Shown piece by piece: positions 34,539 to 47,922 of a stretch of DNA of 64,000 bases. Source of the stretch: Archilochus colubris (taxonomy: Eukaryota > Chordata > Aves > Apodiformes > Trochilidae); assembly GCA_023079485.1 (NCBI GenBank), contig CM041084.1:119334467-119398466 (forward strand). Direction: 5' to 3'. Position 1 is the first letter of the stretch; each line of letters starts with the position of its first letter. The notes below the pieces were generated by a model that had not been told where the DNA came from, made no database searches, and worked only from the letters and a program-made list of their open reading frames with translations. Both the position numbers and the translations under genes were made by a program.

Positions 34539-37500
34539 ATACAGCAGCATTGAGTATAAAAGCATGAAAAAAAGGTAGTAAGTTACCTATTGTATGGGCA
34601 GAATGGACATGCTGACTTTCTGAACTTTCTTTATTCTGAAGTCAAGGAGTTGCAAGAAGCAGGTTTCACTGTCTGGTTTTGGTGAAGATTAAGAGGAAAA
34701 AAAGAAAACAATAGTGATAATAAAAGGTTGCAAGCAAGGAGGTGAGAAACCCCAGACTTTTTTGTCTCAGAACTGACAGGGTGGGCAGGAGTGGAGGTCA
34801 GCTTGAATAATGGGAGGTGTAGGATCTCCAGATAAGTTGCAGTGGATTTCATCCTGCCCAGGAAAGGAAATGCATTTAGCTGTGTGCTCCTGGGAGAGGC
34901 AATGGAGAGGGTCACTGGCAGACTGAGAAGTGAGAACAGTTGCAGTGGTGAAGGGAAAAATGTTAGATGGTGACCAGAATTTGAGTAAGAGGACAAATTA
35001 AAGGTGGAAGGTGAATTGCTGAAAATGACCACAAACACTGAAATCCACAACCTGGAATTTGGAAGACAACATTTAGTGAGCGAAGTAGCAGAAAGGACCT
35101 CTCAGAAAGGAATTATCAAGAGGGAAATAAATAGCACTCACTGAGAGACTAAAGAACAAAATGCCCCATAGGGGAGAAGATAAAAAGTATACCCACCTTT
35201 ACTAATAAAATCACATTCACAAAATCATGTGTTTGTTTTAGGAAATACAAGCAAATAAAGCCACAGAGTATCTGTTTAAATTGGGAAATTAAGAATATAT
35301 CAACTTCCAAATCTGTGAAACAGTCCAAACAAAATTTTTAAAAAAGAAAAATAAAAAATTATCTCAACCATAAAACTTCACAGTCAAGGACCAGCTAGCT
35401 AAAAGGTTTCTTTTGATAAACTAAAGGTTTAAATATTTCCTTCTTTAGGGATTGCATAGAATTTGTGACTCTGTTAGTAAAAGATTAAGCCATCTCTGTT
35501 GTGAGATGGGTACAATATGTAACTCTTAATAGTACATTTGATAGAAAATAACTGATTGAGATGGAAACTGAAGTTTGTTAAGTGCTTCTTTGCCACAGAG
35601 CTGCCATTATGCCAGCAATATCAGCTGAGATTTACCTATTTTTAGAGGCTTTCCTGTTTCTGCACCACTGACTGAGGTCCACTTTGGTTTCAGGAAAAGA
35701 AAACACAATTTCCTGAGTCAGTGTTAGCAGAGCATTTGTATGAATCCATGAGATCTGAATTCAGAATGGTTCCTCTCACCAAGTACCATACAAACTTCTG
35801 GGTGCTAAGACACATCTGTGGGTCATTTCTGTAGCATTAGGAGCTCCTGACTGAAACCAGAGCTGCATTCACCTGCAGTAGGAGATGCCTTGCAAAGCCC
35901 ATCACCTTCTTCATTCATACAGCACAAGTGGGAGCACCAAAAAGCTCTTCCCTGCTTGCTCTTCAGACAAGTCAGTCAACCAGAGGGAAGTATCCAGCTC
36001 CCCTGATCTGACTGATGTGCTGGCAGCTGGACCACACTGGTTTTGCATATGGTATATAAAATGAGCAGACATAAAAATGGGTATTGATGAAGTGTGATTT
36101 CACCCTTAAATTGCAGCTGAATTCAGTGCATCAGTCCAGACATGTGCCAAAAATGTGAGGGAGCTGCAGTAGTATCACATAATCTGTGCAAGGAATAAAT
36201 GAAGAGTCAAATGGACCTCACAGCACGAATGTAGAGACTATGCCTGTGCAGTGTGAGAAAGCCCATCCAGTGTAAGTAAGATTCAGAGGCAATTCCTGCA
36301 AGAACTGCAAAAAACTGGATACCTAAAGAAAGGTTCAGGCCTATGCAAAAACTGCCATCACCACTTAAAGGGAGCAGCAGAGGGGTATTGAGTTCATCAG
36401 TTTGTAGGTAGCTTGGTAGTGACCAAACTGTCCGATTCTTTTCTGTACATTTAAACTGCTCAGTCTTGGCAATTGGGTATCTTTGTATGGTTTCATTTAC
36501 TCACTTCCCCCCAGGAAAAAAGTTGGTTAGGAGGGAATGAGTAACATTTTTTGCCTTGTTTTCCTTGTTTGTTCTCCCTCCCCCCAAGAAACAAGCAGAA
36601 TAATCACTTTTTTTTCATTGTTTTCTGCCAGCATGTTGAAAGATGGGCACATTATCAGACTGATACATTTTCCTAGGAATTTGAGAGGGCTGATCTGAAC
36701 CAAATGTAAATACTAAGCAAGGAAATTCATATTTTTTATGTTCACTGTGGTTACAGAAATCATTAAGTTGAGTAGGGCTTGGACTGAGATCTGTAATATT
36801 TTTTCTGTGTTCATCAGAGATCACTAAGTAACTTGAAAAATGTTCTTTGGTATCCTGGTAAACATAAACAAAACTGAAGACCAGATTTTTCTCTATGTCA
36901 TTCCAAAGTGAAGCATTTTAGCTTCCTTTGAGATTTATCCTTCCCTTGAGAGATATATTGGAGTTTTAAAACTACCATTGGATTGACAGACTGGCATGTT
37001 GAAATTGGTGGAGTTATTACTGATGCTTTATGCTCTCTGGAGCATGACTGCTACACTTCTTTGGTTCTCAGCTCATGTGGATAATTCCACTGCAGTCTTC
37101 CAAGAAGAAGTTCAAATACATCAAGATTTAAGCTCCTTCCTATTCCTGAACTGCCATCTGTAGACATTGTTTGGAAAACACCTGAAGTTTATTAAGTGTT
37201 TAGCACTCATGAGCATCTTATCTCTTTCACAGAACAGCATCTGCAGCATCAGAGTTTATTGAAAATGATGTAGATCTAAACAAATTAAACCTGGAAATGC
37301 ATCCTCATGACAGACAGCTAGAAAGGAGCTAAAGAAAAGTACAAGTTCTGTCTCAATTTGTAATTAATCATTAATATACAGAAGATTGAAAACCCTTTAC
37401 TCCCAGTCACAGGCTGCTGCTTGACAAAATATGTTCAGTGCAGTCAATGAAAGGTGTGTAACTGCTGACAAACATGAAAATGAATCTACAGGTCTTCAAT

Positions 37501-40500
37501 ACTTTATGTACACTGCTGAACGTTAAGTCAAATCTTGCTTATTTTCATTCAGGACAAACTAGATCCATTTTATAGCTATTACTTTGAAAACTTGTGGGTT
37601 TTTTTTATTTTATTTTTTGTGGGGGCTTTTTTTTTGGTCTTGGGTTGTATATTTTTGTTCATCCTGATAATTTTTTAAGAAGTATCTGCAACTTTTTTTC
37701 ACAGGTTTAGAGTACCTCAGGCATGTCTACAGCATATGTGACCAACAGTTGGGTAGCATGTCAGTAAGTCAGACCAGTGTGGAACTGGCAGGGTAAGATG
37801 CCCTATTTTCTGTGGAAATAAATTTGCTGCAACTCCCTTTGATGTCTCAAACTACCCATGCACAAAAATTGTGTCAGAAATCTGACTTGATGTGTTACAA
37901 TGTGCATCTCAGACACTGAATAATGTCGGCCATATCCTTAGTTACCATGAGAGGTTGAATTTTTTTCACAGTCCTCTTGTGTCAGTTGGTAAATCTAGCC
38001 CTCCACTTGATAATTTGCATTTACTGAACTACTGAAATCTAAAATAAAATTGAACAGGGCCACATGAGCATCTTCTCTCACAAGCCACAGCAATAAAGAC
38101 ACTGCGATTGCTCTCCCTCTTACCAGACTTGCATCAAGAAGAGAGGCTTGCTCTGTTTGCACCCTTTTCTTACAAATTTCTTACACCATGCCAATGCTTT
38201 TTACTTTGATATTACCTTGCATAATCTATAGGTGTAAAAGGCTTTTACCCACAACTAATTCCCCACAACCCAAGCAGCTCTCAGCACTGTTCTGAGAACC
38301 ACTGCACCGCAATAAAACCCTGGCATTGCCTGTGGCTCAGCTGAGCCTTGCATGTGATCCATGCCTGTCCCTGTTTGAGAGGACAGAAGAAAAAAAAGTA
38401 AAATACACACTGGAACAGAAACACTGAAGTAGCCATGTGGTTCTATTTTTCAGCACTCTTCAACTTGAAGAATTGTTATGATTTCTAGAACATAGTGTTT
38501 AACTTGCTCATGCATGTTACAGTCCCCATTTTTACCATTTGTGCTCTATTTCGATTGACCTCAGTAATAAGGAGGTATCAAGACCTTAATTTTAGCTGTG
38601 TGTTAGTAGATTAGCATAAAAAAAGCTGTGAACTCAGGAGCAATTGCTTTCCTAGCAATGAAATGGATGATGGGCAATCACAGGACACAATGAAAGAATC
38701 ACAATCTTAGCGTGACATTAGTGTCAGAACCCTGGTGGCACAGAAGGCTTCAATGTTCTCCAGAAATTTCAAACTTCTCAAGCATCTAGAAACGTGCCTT
38801 TTTCTGCCAAGTACTGAACATTTGTCTTTTGTGGAAAGCTGTTCAACACATTTTTAAAAGTTGAAAAAAGGCATACTACCACCTCCCTGGAGTCATTGAG
38901 AGAGATAGTAAGTTGTCAGTCTGTTGTATTTCATATGAATGATGGTTGAACTCTGGTTTCTCACAGTCTGGGTAACAAAGACGTCTTTCTCTACTTATGC
39001 AGATGTTGTTCTTCACCTCCTACATTCTATTGCTGCTCTTTCTTACAACTACAAACTATTTATTGGGCATGATTTTAAAATACCCAAAGCAACAAAGAAA
39101 GACATGCTGACTTCAAGAGGGACACTGGGTTCTCAGTGTACCAGGTCCTTGCCCATTAGTTCTTCGTTTTTTCAGTAGCCCAGACCTGTGCTTTCTTCCC
39201 ATGAGTATTCTGTGCCTTTAAAATCTTACACTGAAGACTCTTTTTTCCTTCAGCTGAATGCTAATAACATGCAGCTTTTGAAGACATTCTTTATTTCAGC
39301 AGTTAGCTAATAGTTATTAGCTATTCACCTGAAAGGTAGATTATAGGTATTATTATCCCCAGTTTTAATAAAAGAAAACTGGTGACCTATGGGCAAGTGG
39401 GAAAAGGTTCCTCCTTCTTCTTAAAAATCTTTCCATGAAATCTCATTCTTCCTACTGATGACTATTAAAGGTTCCACTTAAAACTGAAATTAGTTCTTTC
39501 TAACTGAAATGAGTTGCTAGATGAAGAAGCAGTAGGGAGAAAATTACAATGAGGTTGGTGGACGAATACTGGAACCAGCTAAAGAAACCACTAATTACTG
39601 AAAATCAATCTCAACCATTAGAGTGAGAGAACTAAATATAAAAAGCTTGCAGATTGAAGGCACATTGCAGAGCATAAACAGACATTAAATTCCTCTAAAC
39701 CTATGATTTCATCACTTTTAAATACATTTTCCAAAGAGATTTTCAGAGTATGTTTGGTAAGAAGTTATTTTCTTGAATTTTTTTGTGCCTACTGCTGTGT
39801 CCAACCTCCTTGAAAAGCCTGACTGGCAAACCCATGGGCATCCATTCAGGTTTGCTTAAGTGTAAGGTAACTGGTAATGCCTGTGTGGAACTGGCTGTAC
39901 AGTGAGACTGCAGCTGGTGAGAAGAAAGGCATAAATGTTGCTGAATGCACTTCTAATGTACAGAAAAAAAAAAAAACAAACAAAACTTCTTAGAAAACTT
40001 TTTATTAATGGGAATAAAAATACCATTATCTCAGACTTTCTAGCAACAGCTATTTCTGTCATTTTTCGTACATGCTGGTATTCTGGAAAGCAGTCCTGTT
40101 TGAAGGCATAAGCCTCCCAAGGATAGACTTGGATGGCTGAATCTGAAGATCTGGGTAGTATCTCCAACAATTTTGCCTCTCTGTTTTATGAGAGAGAATC
40201 CAGCTTTATTAGATTTTTTTCCCCCTATTTAATGTGCTGGGTATGTGCATGGTTTGATGAACAGCGTAATATTTGTTTGGTGTTATTTCCCCTCTGTGAC
40301 ATATAAAACCTAATCAGCAAGTCTTTCTTCTGTTGCTATGGCAGAAAGATTCTTGAAACATTTAATGATAGAAAATAATTTAAAAAAAAAAAAAATTGAG
40401 TGGCATCTCACTTCTATTTTTGGCAAGTTTGTTCACATGTGTGTTTACAAAGCCAGAACTCTGAAATGCCCTAAGCTAAGAGTTCCACAATGAAACCAAG

Positions 40501-42485
40501 CCAATCTCATAAGCTCAATAAATCCAGAGTCTAAATTCTTATGCTAAAAGTACTATTGTTCAAAAGGAACTTGTAAGGATCATTTACCAGGAAGGCATGC
40601 CTTCCCAATAATTTCCAAATAAAGCTTTACCTGCTTGCCACAATGAGCCAATACATAAGGACTGTGCTTTACAAGATATAATTTCAGCCCTGCAGTTGCT
40701 CAGTATTCCAGACCCCCATTTATAAACTTTTCAAGGAATTTGCTTGCCCAGCTTCACTTGAAGTTTGGATGTTTTTTCAAGTGTCACTGGTATGGAAGTT
40801 TCTAGCAACATTATAGTGTTTACTGGTTTTAGGTTTCGGGGGGTGCAGCAATGGCCCATGGTATCTTATGGATAAAGCAGAGAATTATGAGATGATGTTT
40901 CTGTAAAACTGTGGTAAGAAATTATACCACTTCAGTGGGGTTTCATGGTTATATGGTTATATGATGTTTTAACTGGGATGACTGATACTGGTTTGCAACA
41001 GCATCTGATAGCAAAGTGGGTGAGGAGGGGAGAGCTTTTAACTTGATTTAAAACTTGGATTTAATGTTTTTATCTCTGCAATGAAGCACATGGGACCTTG
41101 TCACAGTCACATTATGAGAATGATACCTTCTACATGGAATCATCAACATTCAACCTGTTTAACTGTAGGTAACAAATTAATGCTGTCCCTGCAAGCTCAG
41201 TGGCTTCCATGAGCCAGACAGCCCAATTGGATGGTTGAAAGCAGCTCCAAGGTAGACATACAACTTCCTCTTGTTCCCAAACCCATCCTTTGGTAAGGCT
41301 CTTTCCACTTCATGAGATTGCCAGAGCAGTCACTAAGTGCTTGGATGTCCATGATGAATGCACAATCAACAGAATTAACAGCTTCAGAAATATTCTCAAC
41401 AACTGCTCTGTAAAGTGTATCTGCCTGGGGTAGCACAAGAACATTTTCGAGAGCCAAGGGCTTCCTACTGACTCAATTTTGAAGACACAAAACAAGACTA
41501 CAATACTGTTAAAAGTAATTTAAAGCCAATTATTTTTTTCATGGTGCTGCTAGAAGCAACCAAATACAATAATTATAGCTACATATTTTTTTGTTTTCTT
41601 GCAATCCTACATGCTAGATGAGTCACGTAAGAGTTTTTTTTTACATGGACAAGATCTGTGAGATAACTTTTGAGACCAGGACCCAAAATGGGGACAAGCA
41701 GAACTTGATACTTCTTCCAAAAGGCCCTAGGGTTTGTTGATGCCAGGGAAAACTAATGTCTTTTATAGTCTAAAAATATTCTTATGATTCAGAGGCACAA
41801 TACTGATATCATACAAAGATTTTTATGTGAAAACACAGAATTTACAACATTTTGCTGAAATATAATCTGAGGAAATGATGTAATTACATGTTATAATGAG
41901 AACCTGCTTTCTAATATTTATCTTAAACTTTTATCCTTGTCCCAAGTGCAAGCAATACCACTTCCATAGCATGCACAACAAGTTAAAAACTAGGGCAAGA
42001 TCAAGGAAACTACACACAAACCCCAATGTGTTTCACTAGCTTGTGAATTAGGAGATAGTAGTTGGAATTTCAGATCTCACTCTGGAGTATTTCATGAGAG
42101 CAGCTACACCATTTTATCTATATGTACTATATTAAAAATCTCTTACATATCTGAAAATGGGGAAAGCAACAATACAAAAAAACAGATTGCTGGGCCTGTT
42201 AAAATTGTATAAACTATCCTCTAATAATACTTACCAGATCAGCAGCACTAATCACCCCAATGGTATCTTTACTCGAACACCATTCCAGACTGCAATGTGG
42301 ATACATTGGAAATATGAGCTTGTCTCAGCATCACACAACAGTTCTTGATCTTGTCTTACAACTTTTACAAAGGAGAGTAAGAAAACACCACCAGGACCTG
42401 TCCCCAGCACAAACCCAATTTGGAAAATTCATTACAATCACCATGTGAAGGTTAAGGCTAATACAAGACCAAGTTTTGGGGTGGC
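34539..42485. other. Long non-coding stretch, no proven gene
   Basis: It holds a purine-rich strand-asymmetric section (about 34670-35170), a MIR-like fossil near 39328-39405, A-runs at 39964-39975 and 40379-40394, and one coding-like but unsupported minus-strand frame at 41197-41478. No splice-supported exon was recognised. Confidence 0.5.
39328..39405 (-). repeat. Likely MIR SINE fossil
   Basis: The stretch GTATTATTATCCCCAGTTTT followed by AATAAAAGAAAACTGG and a later GGGCAAG follows the reverse complement of the conserved MIR 3' half, including the TATTATCCCC-ATTTT-A-GA-GAAACTG order. It is heavily diverged, as expected for amniote-wide MIR copies in birds. Confidence 0.5.
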
Positions 42486-43102
42486 TGTCCTGGTTTGAGA
42501 GGATCAGGAGAAAAAAATATATATTCTAGGGTCACCATCAGCACTTGCTGTGCTGTTGATATTGTAGTTATAATGGGGAGCAGCTGAGCCTACAGGTAGG
42601 AGAGGATGGGCCAAGTGACCCAAATGGACCAATCACAATATTCCTTCCCATGGTGCTCAGTATAAAATGACTGCCAAGAGAGCTCTTGCCTGGGTTTTTT
42701 GGCTGGTGTGCTAGCTGGGTTGGGTCCTATCTGCCCCCACCTCTCATTTCCTCACCAGCGAAGAGCATCATTCACCTCCTGCCATCCCAAGCAGGACCAG
42801 CTTGGTTGTTTTCAGACTGTTGTGAACTGGCACTGAGCCCCTGGGCTTGGGCACCCCCATCTCCTGCCCAGCCCAGTGTGGGACTTTTCTGCTTAGGAAG
42901 TCATTACCAACTGAGGAGGGTAAGCTCCATGTTTACATAATTCTATATGCATTTATAATTTGCTATTACTACTTCATTAAACCTACCCTAGCTTTTTTTT
43001 CCAGCCTTAAAGTCTCTCTCACTGTTTTCCTTTTTCATTGTCCCCAGGGAGGGCAGTAGGAATTAACAGAGCATTTGTCACCTTGTTACTGTAAAACTGT
43101 TA
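42486..43102 (+). mobile_element. Second solo LTR, different ERVL-type subfamily
   Basis: The element begins TGTCCTGGTTTGAGAGGATC and ends ACTGTAAAACTGTTA, a decayed version of the AAACCGTGACA end of the 24.8 kb LTR. U3 holds a CCAAT box (42629-42633) and a good TATA box (TATAAAA, 42661-42667). R/U5 holds the polyadenylation signal ATTAAA (42976-42981) followed by a pyrimidine-rich section and a GGGAGGGCAGTAGGAATTAA stretch. Only the ends and plan are shared with the other LTR; the bodies differ. No retroviral coding remnant or primer-binding site follows. Flanking 5-mers (GTGGC and GGCCT) do not match. Confidence 0.78.
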
Positions 43103-43936
43103 GGCCTGAATGCTAGGCAGATTATGTGAAACAAAATAAGAATAATAATTTTAAAAGTGGTTTAGGAAATTCAGTCGTGGTCTTAATGCGAGAGGCACTG
43201 GAGCTGCCTTGCAGAACCTTGCAGCCTAAAGTGAGGGGATCTGGAGAAGTCAAACCTATGGAAATAAGAGACTGCAAAGGTAAGAGGCTGCTCCTCACAA
43301 CCTAAGCCCAGTCATATCCTGATGTGCCCACTCTGTCAAGACAGAGCTTCTGGGGTGAGGGAATTTAGTAAGAAGCTGCTGACACCAACACCTGACATCT
43401 TGCTGCCTTGACCAGCACCTCAGTTCATGCCATGGTTCATCCCAGGCCCTCTGTAGCCCTCAGAAGCAGCCACAGAGGTGGGCAAGGAGACCATAGTATG
43501 AGTGACATGATGGTGGGGGGCAGCAGCCTGAGATGGAGGAGGTGTGGAAGGCTGAGGCTGACCCATGTTCTGCCCTGCCTCACCGTGTGGCAGCCTCAGC
43601 AGCCACTCTGAGCTTGGCTGCAGCAAACAGAGTGGGAATAAAGTGGTTGGAATAGGAAGCCTCATCCAAATACAGCTGCACATAGAGATCCATAACAAAG
43701 TAACACGAGTGTGAACTAAGTGTAGTCACTGGCAGGAGGCTGTTGAGAAAAACAAAACTTAGTCTTCTGACTGCATGTAAGGAAAGCAGGTGATGAGTTC
43801 ACTTTAAAAAATAACTAGCTTTTAAATTGCTCTAGATATAATTAGGGTTAATGTTTTATTTTTAAGCTTAAATACAGTTTCTAATTTTTTTCTGTATTGC
43901 CTGTTTGCATTTCAATCGTATGCAAGAATAAATTAA
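43103..43936. other. Non-coding stretch, part GC-richer
   Basis: Positions 43190-43690 are more GC-rich than the surroundings and contain CAG/CTG-rich text, with overlapping open frames on both strands. No splice signals or family match make a case for a gene. It could be leftover retroviral internal sequence next to the LTR, but no gag or pol motif is visible. Confidence 0.4.
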
Positions 43937-44185
43937 TCGTAGAAAGGTTTGGGTTGGAAGAGACCTTAAAGATTCTCTAGTTCCAACCCCCCTGCATGGG
44001 CAGGGACATCTCCCTGTAGGCCAGGTTGCTCAAATTCCCATCCAACCTGGCCTTGAACACTTCCATGGAGGGGGCAGCCACTATTTCCTTGGGCAACCTG
44101 TGCCAGTGTCTCACCACCCTCAAATTAAGGAATTTCTTCCTAATGTCTAACCCAAATCTCCCCTCTTCAAGTTTGAATGAAGTGC
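43937..44185 (-). mobile_element. Short CR1 3' end
   Basis: Text such as GGGTTGGAAGAGACCTTAAA, then CCTGCATGGGCAGGGACATC, then TCCAACCTGGCCTTGAACAC and TTCCTTGGGCAACCTGTGCC is the reverse complement of a common avian CR1 3' end. Strongly 5'-truncated, with a decayed tail and no coding capacity. Confidence 0.9.
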
Positions 44186-45104
44186 CCAGGGTGTTTATTT
44201 TCTCTGGACAGTTAAGCCTTTTGTTATGGTGTGTAGTGTAAACAGCTCAGAACCTCCCCACAAAAATCAGCAGGCTTACAAAAATGCCAAAGAACATCTT
44301 TTAAAATATTTTTCACTTATGTCAGACTGGCAGTATTCATTGCAGAGCTGCTTTTAGTGCATAAGGACATGAAGACACTGGCATGCTACAGACAGATGCC
44401 TCAGTTTGCTGAGTTTATCAGGCTACTACTTGTTGTACTACACACCATTATCATGAGAAGGAGCTTCCTATTGCAAATCAGGGCAGGTCTGGATCAGGGT
44501 TATTGTTCTGTGTTGCAATTTATCCCAGTGTCCAAGCTTGACCTATGAACAGGACTGTCCAAGTCTCATGCTGCCCCTGGCCTCCAGTTCAGAGTAAAAC
44601 AGGAGAAGATTATTTGCTTCTTGCTCTTTCCAGGTTGTATTTTCTTCCTGAAATCTCCTTTTCAAAAAGCAATGATATAATTCTAGAGATATGAAGAGGT
44701 TTCTATTGCATTAATGTATTTTTTTGCACTATGTCCTTTAGGCTGAGGTTGTGGTTTCATCTTACAGCAAAATAATATGACAGTGAATTGTTGCCAGAAG
44801 GAGCAGGCCCACTCTTTCTTTGCTCACCATCTGCAGTTCTGGCTCTGGCTGTAGCAGCCAATTCCCCCTGTTTTGTTTTCCTGCAGTCTAGTGACTGTGT
44901 GGTTTCAGGATTTTCTGCTTATGTGGCCCATGACACAGGAAACTAACTGTGTTTCTTCTCTCCCAAGCAAAGTTTTCTCTTGGTTTGGTTCATCCTTGGT
45001 TGCCCATCCGCTAGATCTAAAACACAGTAGGTTCAAGCTGAGTTTTTTGTTAATTCTTTGTGGGTTTTTTAGTAGTTTTGGGTTTTTTTCACTTGGCTTT
45101 ATTC

Positions 45105-45127
45105 TTTTTTTTTTTTTTTTTTTTTTT
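45105..45127. repeat. Poly-T tract (T23)
   Basis: Uninterrupted T run. It could be the complement of a retroposon tail on the minus strand; no recognisable retrocopy follows. Confidence 0.9.
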
Positions 45128-45981
45128 AATACAATTCCAAAGTTGAATTGGTGAGGAGGCAGAGCCTTTGTTTTTTCCAGTTCTGCAGGTACCCATCTCC
45201 AGGGACATTCTCATCCCAGTGTAAAACACAAATGGTATTTGTTCTGTTGAGGCCATTTTCAAAATTAAACAAATAGGAAGAATGATGCATTTTAAAACGT
45301 TGAGGAAGGTGCTACCTGTGTTGCTGTCACCACTTTTATCTTTTCTGTAACTTTTAAGCCTCAAGAAAATGACACAACTTTTCAAAGACTGATGAATACT
45401 CTCATTAAAAGAGCTGAGAGCTCTTTCAGATTATACTATGCCTCAGAAAACTGCACTCCTCACTGCTTTCCTTAGCTTTGTTGTTCCTTGGTGTTGCAAT
45501 CTTTTTAGGCAGATTTGGAATTTAGAAAGAGAGAAGGTCAGCCCTAATGAATCTGACTCATCTTTGGCTGGAAAGACTCTGTGTTACTATCTTTGTATTT
45601 GGGTCAGAGGCAAAAGTTTCTGTAATATAAGCAACAGGATTAAAAGGCAAGACTCAATGCTGTGAAAAGGAACACAGTACAGAGGGACAGAGCTGATCCA
45701 GGTGGTACCTGAAGATCCTTCAGTGTGTGTTGCTGACAAAGACACCTGACTTCTTCAAAAGTCCACCTCACAAATACAAAATGTCATTACAGCCTTGGTA
45801 ATGGAGACCAGATCTCTCTATAGCTGACAGAAACATTTGTTTGCATTCCACCAGATGATTCTGTTTCCCATCACAAAGAGCCCAAAGAATTTCTTGACAT
45901 TATGAGTTTTTTAATAGGTTTTCTTTTTATGAACTCAAACAATTTTCCATTAACATGCCAGTCTGCTATTTGTTTAATGTC

Positions 45982-46006
45982 TTAAGGTGATGTAAAATCA
46001 CCTTAA
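45982..46006. repeat. Perfect inverted repeat (9-bp stem, 7-base loop)
   Basis: TTAAGGTGA and TCACCTTAA flank TGTAAAA. Function unknown. Confidence 0.75.
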
Positions 46007-47170
46007 TGGCTTCTCTATCACCATTTTCTTTGCTGGTCTATTCTTTAACCAATATGTAACTGGAATAATCCTGTCTTTCAGCATTCTATGTTCTTGCTGG
46101 AACAGTTTGTTGGGCATTGCAGTAAAAACACTACAAAGCGCAGTCAGCTTCAGACACGTTCTTGCTCATCAAGAATACAAAATTGGTATCCACAAGACTT
46201 CAGGATGTGTGGGAGCATAAGAAGCTGGTTTTGAAGAACAACTGTTTTTATGTATTATTTTAGATAGTTTCATTTGTATCATTCTTTGCTGAAACCACAA
46301 AGGCTGTCCTTTGCTTACTCACATTTTATTCTTCATTATTGCTCCAGTGTCTGTCAAAAGGTGAAGTGCCACACTTAACTAGCAAGAGAGAAGTAACAAT
46401 ATGTTTACTGATAAAATCCAACAATCTAACAAAGTTTGATAGTAATTGTGATTGATTTAACAAAATTTGATGGCAAAGTGCACTTATTTATTTACTGCAT
46501 AAAGCACAGGACAGACAAAAATTGTCAGGGAAACCCTCCCCTGCTGATTCACAAGGCTCCAAAAGGATCCCCTCTCTTTCTAAGCTCCTCAGCATGGAGT
46601 CTGGGTGCAGCTGGATCCAGACTTGGTCAATAGTTTGTCTCTAAAGGGTTATATATGCACAATCCATCCTTTCTAGCCCTTAGCTAAGATTTCAGAGTTG
46701 AGCATGCTGTTAAACACTTACTGAGAATCTGTTGTGGGAAGGAATCTCTCAGCCTTGAGGAGGAACCTTGAGAGGCATCCCTGCTCAAGAGGAGACCTTG
46801 GTGTGCAGCCGAGTGCCACCCAGGATGGCTCAAATGGTCCTTGGGCTGCTCAGTATTTATCTGGGGTAAGGTGATTGACTCACAGCTGTATTTGCATGCT
46901 GACCACACATCACAGTTTCTTCCAAATTTGGCTTGAGTCAGACATTGACCAGCCCCGTGGCTATGTGGGCTCATTGTTCAAGTTAACCTTGGCTTTTTTT
47001 GCGTTTTTATCTTTCTCCCCTGAATCCACTTTGAGCAGGATGCAGCCATCATGACCACCACTGGGGTTTACTACTGGAGCAGGGCTATGGGAGATGAAGG
47101 TCAGGGTGTGAGGGAAAGCCCACTGTCAGTGTCCCACCAATCTTTTCAACATTTACAACATCTTTTCAAC

Positions 47171-47207
47171 ATTAAAAACATTGAATCTTTTCTTCAATGT
47201 TTTTAAT
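47171..47207. repeat. Perfect 15-bp-stem hairpin
   Basis: ATTAAAAACATTGAA (47171-47185), the loop TCTTTTC, and TTCAATGTTTTTAAT (47193-47207) form an exact inverted repeat. The 14-mer ATCTTTTCAACATT occurs twice immediately to the left, the second copy overlapping the stem. Confidence 0.88.
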
Positions 47208-47858
47208 CACAGCCTGCTCTGAGAGAACACTTCATTACAGCAGGTTCTTGTGGGAAGGGCTGTTGTGGGTCTGAATCAATGCAGGTCATTCATACTAGTG
47301 GCATATTTGTAGCAATCAAGCTTCATTTGGATTTATGGCACATAAATTGCTTATCCAGAGAGTAAAGAGGTGTGCAGAAAAGCAGCGAGTTGTAGAAAGA
47401 AAACTACTGATCAGTTCATTTTTTTTTTTATTTAAAAAAATCAAACTGCCTCCTTCCTTGAGCAGTCAATACACATTATCAAATCAATTTTTGTGTTTCA
47501 AAATATAAAATCAAGTCAGCCATCAATGCCAGTCCTATCAGCAAATTATTTGGTATCTTGAGAAAATTGGCAATGTTAACCATGTTACAATTTTTTAAAA
47601 GAGCTGTTAGTTTTAAAGGTTTCACATAACTATGTTAACTTTATCAGACTATTATGTGAATGCCTTTTGTCTCCAAATGACATCTCTGATTTTAAATTCA
47701 CAAAAGGAGTTTAACAGGAATTAACTGTGAATATTAATTTTAAGCAGAATATATTTCAGCCTTTCACATGACACAGAATGAAGAAAGCATTGCATCACCT
47801 AATTTTACTTAGAGACTCATTAAAAAAAAAATGTGGTCCTCTACAACAATATCTAGCC

Positions 47859-47922
47859 TATATATATCATATATATATATAGTTGATGCCTGGTATAGCA
47901 TATATATTTTTATATATATATG
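47859..47922. repeat. AT-rich dinucleotide cluster
   Basis: Three TATATA runs (near 47860, 47869 and 47900-47921) are separated by short unique text. The arms are self-complementary, so cruciform extrusion is possible. Confidence 0.8.

Noticed and set aside
34631..35050. 139-codon minus-strand frame
   Set aside because: Ser/Leu/Pro-rich low-information peptide from a purine-skewed block; no domain and no splice support.
43190..43700. GC-richer block right of the second LTR as retroviral internal sequence
   Set aside because: No primer-binding site, gag or pol motif could be read.
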